NCBI GenBank assembly: GCA_034667465.1
Contig: JAXDJV010000023.1
Location: 65,643 to 129,642 of the forward strand
Origin: JAOBAU01 sp034667465
GTDB taxonomy: Bacteria > Acidobacteriota > Thermoanaerobaculia > Gp7-AA8
Reading direction: 5' to 3'
DNA: 64,000 nt
Positions 44,447-52,280 of the stretch are shown in pieces; within the stretch, counting starts at the first letter, position 1; each line of letters starts with the position of its first letter. A program made the position numbers and the translations under genes. Under the pieces are notes generated by a model. That model was not told where the DNA came from. It was given only the letters and a program-made list of their open reading frames with translations, and did no database searches.

Positions 44447-45907
44447 TTATCGGGCCAGTAGCAAATGGGCCGCGTAACTCGCGGCGTGAAAGAGCGGAGT
44501 CGGCCAGATGCCGATCAGGAAGATGCCGATGATGGAGATCGCCAGCGCACCGGTCGCGAAAATCCCTCCGTCGATCTGCGTCTGCCCTTCGGCCGATTCC
44601 TTCATGTAAAGGTAATAGACGACGCGCAGGTAGTAATAGACCGACGCGATCGAGGTGATGATGCCGATGAGTGCGATGCCGGTGTGTCCCGACTGCACGG
44701 CCGTGCGGAAGATGTAGAACTTCGAGACGAAGCCGCCGGTCGGCGGAAGTCCGGAGAGCGAGAACATGCAGATCGCAAGCGCGAGCGCGTGGAATGGACG
44801 GCGCCAGCCGAGGCCGGCGATGTCGTCGAGCGTTTGCGGATCGTTCTGATTTTTCGCGAGCATGGAGATGACGCCGAACGCGCCGAGGTTCATCAGCGCG
44901 TAGACGATCGTGTAGATGGCGATCGATGCGACCGCGTCTTCGTTGATCGTCAGCAGGGCGATGGTCATGTAGCCGACCTGCGCGATACCGGAGTAGGCGA
45001 GCATCCGTTTCAGATCGCGCTGGGCGATGGCGACGGTGTTGCCGATGACCATCGACAGCACGGCCATCCACGCCACGATCGTCATCCACTTCGTTTGCGG
45101 CAGCACCGGTCCCATCGCGTGGAAGATGCGGATCAGCGCGATGAGCGTCGCCGCTTTCGGCGCGACGGAAAGCCAGCCGGCCACCGGCGTCGGCGCCCCC
45201 TGGTAAACGTCGGGAGCCCACGGATGGAACGGTGCGAGTGCGAGCTTGAAGCCGAAGCCGGCCATCAGCAGCACGAAGGCGACGGTGAGCAGCGGATTCG
45301 CGGAGACGTCGGCGCCGGCGAACCAGCGCGCCATCACATTGATGTTCGTCGATTCGGTTGCGCCGTAAAAGAGCGCGGTGCCGTAGAGGATGAAGCCGGT
45401 TGCGAACGCTCCCATCAGGAAGTACTTGAGACTCGCTTCGTTCGAGACGGGAAGGCGGCGCTGGAAGCCGAGGAGGACGAAGATGCAGATCGAGAGGAGC
45501 TCGAGGCCGAGGATGATGATGAGAAGGTCGAGCCCCTTCGCCATCATCATCATGCCGACGGTTCCCCACATCAGCAGCGCGTAGAACTCGCCGCCGGTGA
45601 TCCCTTCGCGCTCGAGGTAATCAGCCGAGAGCAGCGTGCAGAGGATGCCGGCGAGGACGAACGTGATGTCGAAGACGCGGGTGATGCCGCCGACTTCGTA
45701 CGTGCCGCCGAAGAACGTGCCGACTGCAACGAAGCGCTGCGACCACGCGCAGAGAATGAAGACGATGACGGCGATCGGTCCGGTGAGCGAGCGCGCTTTC
45801 GGCGCGAAGGCGTCGAAGAGGATGAGGAACATCCCGCCGATGCAGAGCACCAGCTCCGGCAGGATGGCGTTGATCCAGTGTGCTTCGATCAGCGGCGTCA
45901 GGTTCAT
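44447..45907 (-). CDS. nuoN: NADH-quinone oxidoreductase subunit N
   Basis: An antiporter-like membrane subunit of complex I, 486 aa with about 14 hydrophobic segments. KDLKRMLAYSGIAQVGYM (written here as RDLKRMLAYSGIAQVGYMTI) and LGFQRRLPVSNEASLKYF with the conserved Lys/Glu are visible, together with KLALAPFHPWAPDVYQGAP. Its ATG overlaps the nuoM stop (45904-45907). Confidence 0.95.
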   Translation of the reverse strand: MNLTPLIEAHWINAILPELVLCIGGMFLILFDAFAPKARSLTGPIAVIVFILCAWSQRFVAVGTFFGGTYEVGGITRVFDITFVLAGILCTLLSADYLEREGITGGEFYALLMWGTVGMMMMAKGLDLLIIILGLELLSICIFVLLGFQRRLPVSNEASLKYFLMGAFATGFILYGTALFYGATESTNINVMARWFAGADVSANPLLTVAFVLLMAGFGFKLALAPFHPWAPDVYQGAPTPVAGWLSVAPKAATLIALIRIFHAMGPVLPQTKWMTIVAWMAVLSMVIGNTVAIAQRDLKRMLAYSGIAQVGYMTIALLTINEDAVASIAIYTIVYALMNLGAFGVISMLAKNQNDPQTLDDIAGLGWRRPFHALALAICMFSLSGLPPTGGFVSKFYIFRTAVQSGHTGIALIGIITSIASVYYYLRVVYYLYMKESAEGQTQIDGGIFATGALAISIIGIFLIGIWPTPLFHAASYAAHLLLAR

Positions 45908-47475
45908 CGCGACACCGCCTTATCCGAGTGCTGAGTGCTGAGTGCTGAGTGCTGAGTGCTCGACGATGCCTGCAGCACTTTTTCTTCCGGTTTGTCGTTG
46001 CTCATCTGCGCAAGAAGCTGCTCGACGCTCGGTGTCATCTTTCTGAGGAACGTGTTCGGGTGGACGCCGATCCAGACGATGAAGACGAAGAGCGGCGCGA
46101 GCGCGAGCAGCTCGTTCCAGGCGATGTCGGGGATGTGGCGGTTCTCTTCATTCGTGATCGGGCCGAAGAAGACGCGCTGCACGAGCCAGAGCAGATAGAT
46201 CGCGGCGAGGATGACGCCGGTCGCGGCGATGGTCGTCCAGCCGGGATAGGTTCGGAAGGAACCGCTGAGAATCAGGAACTCGCCGACGAATCCGTTCAGG
46301 CCGGGAAGTCCGACCGACGAGAGCATGGCGATGACGAAGCAGACGGCGTAGATCGGCATCGTCTTCGCGATTCCGCCGTAGTCGGCGAGCTGGCGCGTGT
46401 GACGCCGTTCGTAAATCACGCCGACGAGCAGGAAGAGCGCGCCGGTGGAGAGGCCGTGATTGACCATCTGCAGGATCGAGCCTTCGATCGACGCCTGCGT
46501 CATCGCGAAGATGCCGAGGACGCAGAAGCCGAGATGCGAGACCGATGAATAAGCGACGAGCTTCTTCATGTCGGGCTGCACCCACGCCACTAGGGCGCCG
46601 TAGACGATGCCGATGACGGCGAGCGCGATCAGGATCGGCGCGTAGTCGAGCGATGCTTTCGGGAAGTAGGGGAGGACGAAGCGGAGGAAGCCGTACGTCC
46701 CGAGTTTCAGCATGACGCCGGCGAGGAGAATCGAGCCGCCGGTCGGCGCCTCGACGTGTGCATCCGGCAGCCAGGTGTGCAGCGGGAAGAGCGGAACTTT
46801 GATCGCGAAGGCGAGCGTGAAAGCGATGAAGAGCAGCGTCGAGACGGTCGGCGAGAGCGAGGTGCCGTAGAGATCCTGCACGGCGAAGCTCGGGATGCCG
46901 CCGTTCTGCCGCGCGTGCAGCGCGCCGAGATAGATGATGCCGAGCAGCATCAGCAGCGAGCCGGCGATGGTGAAGATGAAGAACTTGATCGCCGCGTAGA
47001 CGCGGTTCGCGCCGCCCCAGACGCCGATGATCAGGTACATCGGGATCAGCGTCAGCTCGAAGAAGATGTAGAAGAGCATGACGTCGGTCGCGAGGAACGC
47101 GCCGATCATCGCCGTCTCCATCACCAGCATCGCGATGATGTACTCCTTCGGATGCTTGTGAATCGAGTTCCACGACGCCAGCAGCACGACCGGCGTGAGC
47201 AGCGTCGTCAGCATGACCAGCCAGAGCGAGATGCCGTCGACGCCGAGCGAGTAGCGGATGCCCCACTGCGGAATCCACGGCAGCGATTCGATCAGCTGGA
47301 AGCCGGCGATTCCTTCCTGAAAGCCCATCACGATTTTCAGCGAGAGGAGAAAGGTGAGGAGCGAGAAGAAGAGTCCCCATCCTTTGATCGCGGCATCGGC
47401 GCGGCGCGGGAAGAGCGCCAGCGGAAGAGCCGCGAGGAGCGGAAGCCAGAGAACGATGCTCAGCAGGTTGGTCAT
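45904..47475 (-). CDS. nuoM: NADH-quinone oxidoreductase subunit M
   Basis: A proton-pumping membrane subunit of complex I, 523 aa. Family segments are ELTLIPMYLIIGVWGG, FPLHTWLPDAHVEAPTGGS, MKKLVAYSSVSHLGFCVLG and VGLPGLNGFVGEFLI. The last 20 or so residues (SSSTQHSALSTQHSDKAVSR) are encoded by five copies of the GAGTGCT heptamer read in reverse and by the bases after it. The natural end is therefore replaced or extended by repeat DNA. The ATG overlaps the nuoL stop (47472-47475) and the TGA overlaps the nuoN ATG. Confidence 0.95.
   Translation of the reverse strand: MTNLLSIVLWLPLLAALPLALFPRRADAAIKGWGLFFSLLTFLLSLKIVMGFQEGIAGFQLIESLPWIPQWGIRYSLGVDGISLWLVMLTTLLTPVVLLASWNSIHKHPKEYIIAMLVMETAMIGAFLATDVMLFYIFFELTLIPMYLIIGVWGGANRVYAAIKFFIFTIAGSLLMLLGIIYLGALHARQNGGIPSFAVQDLYGTSLSPTVSTLLFIAFTLAFAIKVPLFPLHTWLPDAHVEAPTGGSILLAGVMLKLGTYGFLRFVLPYFPKASLDYAPILIALAVIGIVYGALVAWVQPDMKKLVAYSSVSHLGFCVLGIFAMTQASIEGSILQMVNHGLSTGALFLLVGVIYERRHTRQLADYGGIAKTMPIYAVCFVIAMLSSVGLPGLNGFVGEFLILSGSFRTYPGWTTIAATGVILAAIYLLWLVQRVFFGPITNEENRHIPDIAWNELLALAPLFVFIVWIGVHPNTFLRKMTPSVEQLLAQMSNDKPEEKVLQASSSTQHSALSTQHSDKAVSR
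45926..45960. repeat. Heptanucleotide repeat, five perfect GAGTGCT copies inside nuoM
   Basis: (GAGTGCT)5 on the plus strand, 35 bp, within the 3' end of the nuoM coding region. The minus strand is open and reads Ser-Thr-Gln-His-Ser-Ala-Leu; the plus strand has TGA in every frame. Confidence 0.95.
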
Positions 47476-49412
47476 GCGTACGCCCAGATGAAGACGATGA
47501 CGCCGACGAAGAACATCAGCGCGTAATTGCGAACGTTGCCGGTCTGGAAGAAGCGGAGCAGATCGCCGGCCGCTTCGACGACGGCGCCGAGGAGACGCAG
47601 CAGTGCGTCGATGACGGCGTCGACGATCTTCCAGAGGAAGGTCGAGAATTTCTCCAGCGGGCGAACGATCGTCGCGCCGTAGAGCTCATCGACGTACCAC
47701 TTGTTCTCCATCCCGTGCGCGACGGCCGGCATGCTGCGCTCGAACTGTTCGTCGGCTTCGAGTCCGCGATTCAGGTAACGCGAGCGCGCCAGCAGCCAGC
47801 CGAGGACGGCGAAGCCGGTGGCAACGAACATCAGCGTCCATTCAGTCGATGCGGAGATCTCGAAGAACGCTTCGCGTGCGCCGTGAATCTCGGGGAAGAC
47901 CGGCGCGAGCCAGTGGGCGAGGAAGTGATCGAAGTGGAACGGATGGCCGAGGACGTGAGGAACGCCCAATAAACCGCCGAAGGCAGAAAGGCCGGCAAGA
48001 ATGATGAGCGGCACGGTCATCGTCCACGGAGATTCGTGGAGATGGTGTTCCTGCTCGTGCGTTCCGCGGAACTTCCCGAAGAACGTCAGATAGACGAGAC
48101 GGTACATGTAGAACGACGTGCAGAAAGCGGCGATGGTGCCGAGCAGCCAGACGACGATGCGCACCGGCTGCGGCAGGAACGGCGAGACGAGCGCGGAGGC
48201 GAGGATCTCGTCTTTCGAGAAGAAGCCGGCGGCGAGCGGCAGGCCGGCGATCGCATACGTGGCGATGCGGAACGTCCACGCGGTGATCGGAATCTTCTTC
48301 GCGAGGCCGCCCATCTTTCGGATGTCCTGTTCGCCGCCCATGGCGTGAATCACGGAGCCGGAACCGAGGAAGAGACAGGCCTTGAAGAACGCGTGCGTGA
48401 CGACGTGAAAGAGTCCGCCGACGAACGCGCCGACGCCGACGCCGATGAACATGAATCCGAGCTGCGAGACGGTCGAATAAGCGAGGACCTTCTTGATGTC
48501 CCACTGCCGGATGCCGATCGTCGCGGCGAAAAGCGCGGTGCAGGCGCCGACGATCGCCACGACCGCCATCGCCGTCGGCGAGAGGCGATAGAGCACGTTC
48601 GAGCGGACGATCATGTAGACGCCGGCGGTGACCATCGTCGCGGCGTGGATGAGTGCGGAGACCGGAGTCGGGCCGGCCATTGCGTCGGGCAGCCAGACGA
48701 AGAGAGGAATCTGCGCCGACTTGCCGGTTGCACCGAGGAAGAGCAACAGACAGATGGTGGTGATGAGCGCCGGGGCGAGATTTCCGTGCGCGGCGATTTG
48801 CGTGACTTTCGCGAAGTCGACCGTGCCGAAGTTCGCGAGCATCAGGAACATGGCGATTAGGAAACCGAAGTCGCCGATGCGGTTGACGATGAACGCTTTC
48901 TTGCCGGCGGCCGGAGCGTAGCCGGTCTCGTAATAGAAGCCGATCAGCAGATAGGAACAGAGTCCGACGCCTTCCCAGCCGACGAACATGAAGAGATAGC
49001 TGGAGCCGAGGACGAGGATCAGCATCGCGGCGAGGAAGAGATTGAGGTACGCGAAGTAGCGCGCGTAACCCTCCTCACGCGCCATGTAGCCGGCGGAGTA
49101 GAGATGGATCATGAAGCCGATCCATGTGACGACCATCAGCATGACGACGCTGAGTGGATCGAGCTGGAAGGCGATGTCGGCGGAGATCCCGCCGGAAGAG
49201 ATCCAGTTGTAAACGACGTCGAGGTGACGCTCACCGCCCGGATACGCGTGGTGGTACCGGACGACGGCGACGGTGGCGAACACCGCGGCAAAGAACGTCG
49301 ACGCCAGCGCCACCGCGGTGACGAACACCTTGCCGGCCTTCCTGCCGACGAGCCCGTTCACCACGAATCCGATGAACGGGAGGAGGGGGATTAGCCAGAG
49401 TTTGTCGAGCAT
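47472..49412 (-). CDS. nuoL: NADH-quinone oxidoreductase subunit L
   Basis: The distal proton-pumping membrane subunit of complex I, 646 aa. It has an N-terminal LWLIPLLPFIGFVVNGL, the pump core FVGWEGVGLCSYLLIGFYYE, NRIGDFGFLIAMFL, PLFVWLPDAMAGPTPVSAL-like, KKVLAYSTVSQLGFMF and FKACLFLGSGSVIHAMGG, and the long C-terminal lateral helix region. The ATG at 49412 is preceded by a heptanucleotide inverted repeat (49418-49502) rather than by a normal leader. The stop overlaps nuoM. Confidence 0.96.
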   Translation of the reverse strand: MLDKLWLIPLLPFIGFVVNGLVGRKAGKVFVTAVALASTFFAAVFATVAVVRYHHAYPGGERHLDVVYNWISSGGISADIAFQLDPLSVVMLMVVTWIGFMIHLYSAGYMAREEGYARYFAYLNLFLAAMLILVLGSSYLFMFVGWEGVGLCSYLLIGFYYETGYAPAAGKKAFIVNRIGDFGFLIAMFLMLANFGTVDFAKVTQIAAHGNLAPALITTICLLLFLGATGKSAQIPLFVWLPDAMAGPTPVSALIHAATMVTAGVYMIVRSNVLYRLSPTAMAVVAIVGACTALFAATIGIRQWDIKKVLAYSTVSQLGFMFIGVGVGAFVGGLFHVVTHAFFKACLFLGSGSVIHAMGGEQDIRKMGGLAKKIPITAWTFRIATYAIAGLPLAAGFFSKDEILASALVSPFLPQPVRIVVWLLGTIAAFCTSFYMYRLVYLTFFGKFRGTHEQEHHLHESPWTMTVPLIILAGLSAFGGLLGVPHVLGHPFHFDHFLAHWLAPVFPEIHGAREAFFEISASTEWTLMFVATGFAVLGWLLARSRYLNRGLEADEQFERSMPAVAHGMENKWYVDELYGATIVRPLEKFSTFLWKIVDAVIDALLRLLGAVVEAAGDLLRFFQTGNVRNYALMFFVGVIVFIWAYA

Positions 49413-49417
49413 GGGGC

Positions 49418-49502
49418 GAAGGATGAAGGATGAGGGATGAAGGATGAATCAGGCGCGGCCGTTACTGCCGCCCATTCATCCTTCATCCTTCATCCTTCAT
49501 CC
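49418..49502. repeat. Inverted pair of heptanucleotide arrays (GAAGGAT / TTCATCC)
   Basis: Four tandem 7-bp units GAAGGAT, GAAGGAT, GAGGGAT, GAAGGAT at 49418-49445, then four perfect TTCATCC units at 49475-49502, able to pair as a hairpin of about 28 bp. It lies in the nuo operon between the DUF6335 gene and nuoL, directly upstream of nuoL. Confidence 0.95.
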
Positions 49503-49552
49503 TTTGTTCTCTCCTCGCATCAGTTGCGATGCGAGGAAAACCCCGCATCGAT

Positions 49553-49957
49553 CTAAGTTTTGTTCCTCTCGACGTAATCCTCCGAGGAGGCGGGGTCGAG
49601 CTCCCAGCGGTGCCGGTCGCGTTCTCGTTCTTTTTCGCCGACTTTCAACTCTTCGTCGTCGGCGTATTCGATACCCATGGCGCGGCCGATGTCGCTGACC
49701 TGATTCTGTTCGGGAGTGGTCATCGACGAGACGGCCGATTCGTCGCCCGATCCCTCCGCGGTTTCGAATCGGGCGTCGACGTCGCCTCCCGTGACTACAA
49801 GGCTGTCGGCGCCGTCCTCTTCGAGACGGTGGCGGAGATTTGCAGAGCCGGCGCTGATGTCCGGAATCGGCGGCTCGATGTCGTCATCGATCCCGTTGCG
49901 GTTCCGGTCGGTCCGTTCGTTCTCTTCCCAGTCAATGAGCTTTTCGGTCTTGTCCAT
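49553..49957 (-). CDS. DUF6335-like small acidic protein within the nuo operon
   Basis: 134 aa from the ATG at 49957, with AGGAG about 9 nt upstream. It is very acidic and hydrophilic, with a C-terminal block GRAMGIEYADDEELKVGEKE followed by RDRHRWELDPASSEDY, which I recognise as the DUF6335 type. The first 60 residues (LIDWEENERTDRNRNGIDDD) resemble a Ca-binding-like Asp/Asn-rich segment. It is not a known complex I subunit, and it lies between nuoK and nuoL where nuo operons normally have none. No function is known for the family. The longer frame to 50329 is antisense or shadow of nuoK. Confidence 0.75.
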   Translation of the reverse strand: MDKTEKLIDWEENERTDRNRNGIDDDIEPPIPDISAGSANLRHRLEEDGADSLVVTGGDVDARFETAEGSGDESAVSSMTTPEQNQVSDIGRAMGIEYADDEELKVGEKERERDRHRWELDPASSEDYVERNKT

Positions 49958-50010
49958 TTTCGATGCTCCTGTCGAGCTCGAAAATGCGACCTCCGCGCCA
50001 ACGGCGCGTT

Positions 50011-50313
50011 TTACCAGTGCATCAGGTTCGCTTCGTCGACGTCGATCGTCTCGCGGTGATGGAACAGCGAGAGGAAGATGGCGAGCCCGACCGCTGCTTC
50101 CGCGGCCGCAATCGCCATGACGAAGAAGACGAAGATCATTCCGTGTAACTGATGAAACTGCCTCGCGTAGGCGAGGAACGTCAGGTTGACGGCGTTCACC
50201 ATCAGCTCGATCGACATGAAGATGGTGATGCCGTTCCTGCGCGTCAGGACGCCGCAGACGCCGATCGTGAAGAGGATCGCGCTGAGGATCAGAAAGTAGT
50301 GAGTCGGAATCAT
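50011..50313 (-). CDS. nuoK: NADH-quinone oxidoreductase subunit K
   Basis: A small membrane subunit of complex I, 100 aa, three helices: YFLILSAILFTIGVCGVLTR, IFMSIELMVNAVNLTFLAYA with the conserved Glu, and IFVFFVMAIAAAEAAVGLAI with the second conserved Glu. The ATG overlaps the nuoJ stop (50310-50313). Confidence 0.95.
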   Translation of the reverse strand: MIPTHYFLILSAILFTIGVCGVLTRRNGITIFMSIELMVNAVNLTFLAYARQFHQLHGMIFVFFVMAIAAAEAAVGLAIFLSLFHHRETIDVDEANLMHW

Positions 50314-50837
50314 CGGGCCACCTCTCCATCGGCCGCGCGCACTTTCGACGGCAGCCGGCCGCTCAGCAGCAGCGCGCCGACGATCGCCGCCAGCAGGAGG
50401 ATGGAGACCATTTCGAACGGGAAGATGTACGCCTGAAAGAGCTCGACGCCGACCGCTCGCGCGTCGGCGTTGAACGGTCCGTTCGGCAACTGCAGCACCG
50501 CGTACTTCGCGATGTAATAGACGAGTGCGAGTCCGAAGCCGGCGCTGCCGGTGTAGCCGAGGAACTGCTGAATCGGACGCGTGTTCTCTTCGCGCGTGTG
50601 CTGCAGGTTGAGCAGCATGATCACGAAGAGGAACAGCACCATGATCGCGCCCGCGTAAACGATGATCTGCAGCACGGCGAGAAACGGCGCTTCGAGCAGC
50701 ACGTACATCACCGCCAGCGCGAAGAACGACGCGACGAGCGACAGCGCGCCGACCACCGGATTGCGGTGGAGGATCACGGCGAGCGCGAAGATGACGGCGA
50801 TCGCGGCGAAGACGAAGAAGATTGTGAATTCGAGCAT
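50310..50837 (-). CDS. nuoJ: NADH-quinone oxidoreductase subunit J
   Basis: A membrane subunit of complex I, 175 aa from the ATG at 50837. It has MLEFTIFFVFAAIAVIFAL, then the family core APFLAVLQIIVYAGAIMVLF and LFVIMLLNL. The open frame extends to 50912 through the palindromic repeat, so the later ATG is chosen. In most operons nuoI lies between nuoH and nuoJ; here that slot holds repeat element F instead. Confidence 0.92.
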   Translation of the reverse strand: MLEFTIFFVFAAIAVIFALAVILHRNPVVGALSLVASFFALAVMYVLLEAPFLAVLQIIVYAGAIMVLFLFVIMLLNLQHTREENTRPIQQFLGYTGSAGFGLALVYYIAKYAVLQLPNGPFNADARAVGVELFQAYIFPFEMVSILLLAAIVGALLLSGRLPSKVRAADGEVAR

Positions 50838-50851
50838 GGTCTTTTTTGGGA

Positions 50852-50956
50852 CTTCACTCTGAGCGAAGCGAAGAGTCTCCGGTGCGACAGCTGCGAGCCA
50901 CGCCAAATGCACAGCTGTCGCACCGGAGATGCTTCGCTTCGCTCAGCATAAAGTTC
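50852..50956. repeat. REP-like palindromic element F (divergent long-arm variant)
   Basis: Outer CTGAGCGAAGCGAAGAG and CTTCGCTTCGCTCAG, with an inner long inverted repeat CTCCGGTGCGACAGCTG / CAGCTGTCGCACCGGAG around a short spacer. It occupies the nuoH-nuoJ gap where nuoI would be expected. The ends read TTCACTC and AGCATAAAG instead of GTCATCC. Confidence 0.9.
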
Positions 50957-50966
50957 AGAGCCGGAG

Positions 50967-52268
50967 TCATATCCACCTCTTCGCGATGAACAGCGCCACG
51001 ATCACCAGATTCACGAGCGCCGCCGGGAGAAAAATCTTCCAGCCTGCTTTCATCAGGATGTCGTATTTGAGTCGCGGGATCGTCCAGCGAACCCAGACGA
51101 AGACGAAGAGCATGAACGTCACCTTCGCCACGAAGGCGAGGGCGGAGAGAAGGAATCCAAAGAAGGTCGGCGGTTCGTGATACCAGGGGATGTCCCAGCC
51201 GCCGAGGAAGAGCGTGACGATCAGCGCCGACATCGTCGCCATGGCGATGTACTCGGACATGAAGAACAGCGCGAACTTCATCGACGAGTATTCGGTGTGG
51301 TAGCCGGCGACGAGCTCCGCTTCCGCTTCCGCGAAGTCGAACGGCAGCCGGTTTGTCTCCGCGAATGCGGCGACGACGAAGACGACGAACGCGATCCACA
51401 TCGCCGGCGAGAAGCAGTTCCACGCCGGGAGCCGGATCGTGTCGAAGAGAACGAAGGAGCCGGTCTGCTTCCAGACGACGTCGGTCAGTTTCAGCGACCC
51501 TGCGACGAGCAGCGCGCTGACCGCGGCGAGCGACAGCGCCAGTTCGTACGAGATCATCTGCGCCGACGCGCGAATGCCGCCGAACAGCGAGAACTTGTTG
51601 TTCGATGCCCATCCGGCCATGACGACCCCGTAGACGCCCATCGACGCGAGCGCGAAGACGAGCAGCAGGCCGACGTTCAAATCGGCGACGATCGGCTCGA
51701 AGATGCGATTGCCGCCCGGGATGCGAATCGCATCGACGGCTTTCAATCCGGCGAGGCTGAGGATGACGGCCAGTCCGCCGAGGATCAGCGCTGCGCCGAC
51801 GAGCCAGCCAACGGCGATGTTCAGTTTGCTCGCGCCGCCGCGTGAGCTGACGCGAACGGTCGAGAAGGCGATGCCGACTCCGAGGAAGAGGAGGAGCAGC
51901 GCAGTCACCCAGCCGACCGTCGAGACGTGCTCGTAAAGGATTGTTTCAGGAATGAGGAACGGACGTCCCCACGGCACGACGGCGATCGTCGTCAGCGCCG
52001 GAAGGAGGCCGAACAGCGGCGCGATCGTGAAGAGCCACTTGTTCGCGCCGGCCGGCGTGAAGTCTTCCTTGAGGACGAACTTCAGCGCGTCGGCGAAGGA
52101 TTGAATGAGACCGAATGGTCCGATGCGGTTCGGACCGACGCGATCCTGGATCAGCGCGCTGCCGCGCCGTTCCACCCACACCATGATCGGCGTCACCTGC
52201 AGCAGCGCGCCGACGACGATGGCGATCTTGATCAGCGAGAGAACGATGTCGGTGGTATCGAATGCCAT
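50967..52268 (-). CDS. nuoH: NADH-quinone oxidoreductase subunit H
   Basis: A quinone-site membrane subunit of complex I, 433 aa. It has VWVERRGSALIQDRVGPNRIGPFG, the conserved loop region with FADALKFVLKEDFTP, and NRLPFDFAEAEAELVAGYHTEYSSMKF containing the conserved acidic residues. It starts 12 bp after the nuoG stop and is part of the same operon. Confidence 0.96.
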   Translation of the reverse strand: MAFDTTDIVLSLIKIAIVVGALLQVTPIMVWVERRGSALIQDRVGPNRIGPFGLIQSFADALKFVLKEDFTPAGANKWLFTIAPLFGLLPALTTIAVVPWGRPFLIPETILYEHVSTVGWVTALLLLFLGVGIAFSTVRVSSRGGASKLNIAVGWLVGAALILGGLAVILSLAGLKAVDAIRIPGGNRIFEPIVADLNVGLLLVFALASMGVYGVVMAGWASNNKFSLFGGIRASAQMISYELALSLAAVSALLVAGSLKLTDVVWKQTGSFVLFDTIRLPAWNCFSPAMWIAFVVFVVAAFAETNRLPFDFAEAEAELVAGYHTEYSSMKFALFFMSEYIAMATMSALIVTLFLGGWDIPWYHEPPTFFGFLLSALAFVAKVTFMLFVFVWVRWTIPRLKYDILMKAGWKIFLPAALVNLVIVALFIAKRWI

Positions 52269-52280
52269 CGCCGATCGTCC

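Noticed and set aside
49418..49502. Spaced short repeats as a possible CRISPR array
   Set aside because: The units are contiguous 7-mers with no spacers and no cas genes are nearby.
50854..51612. Frame ending in SEAKHLRCDSCAFGVARSC
   Set aside because: It is antisense or shadow to nuoH and the repeat element; the Cys-rich piece comes from the repeat.
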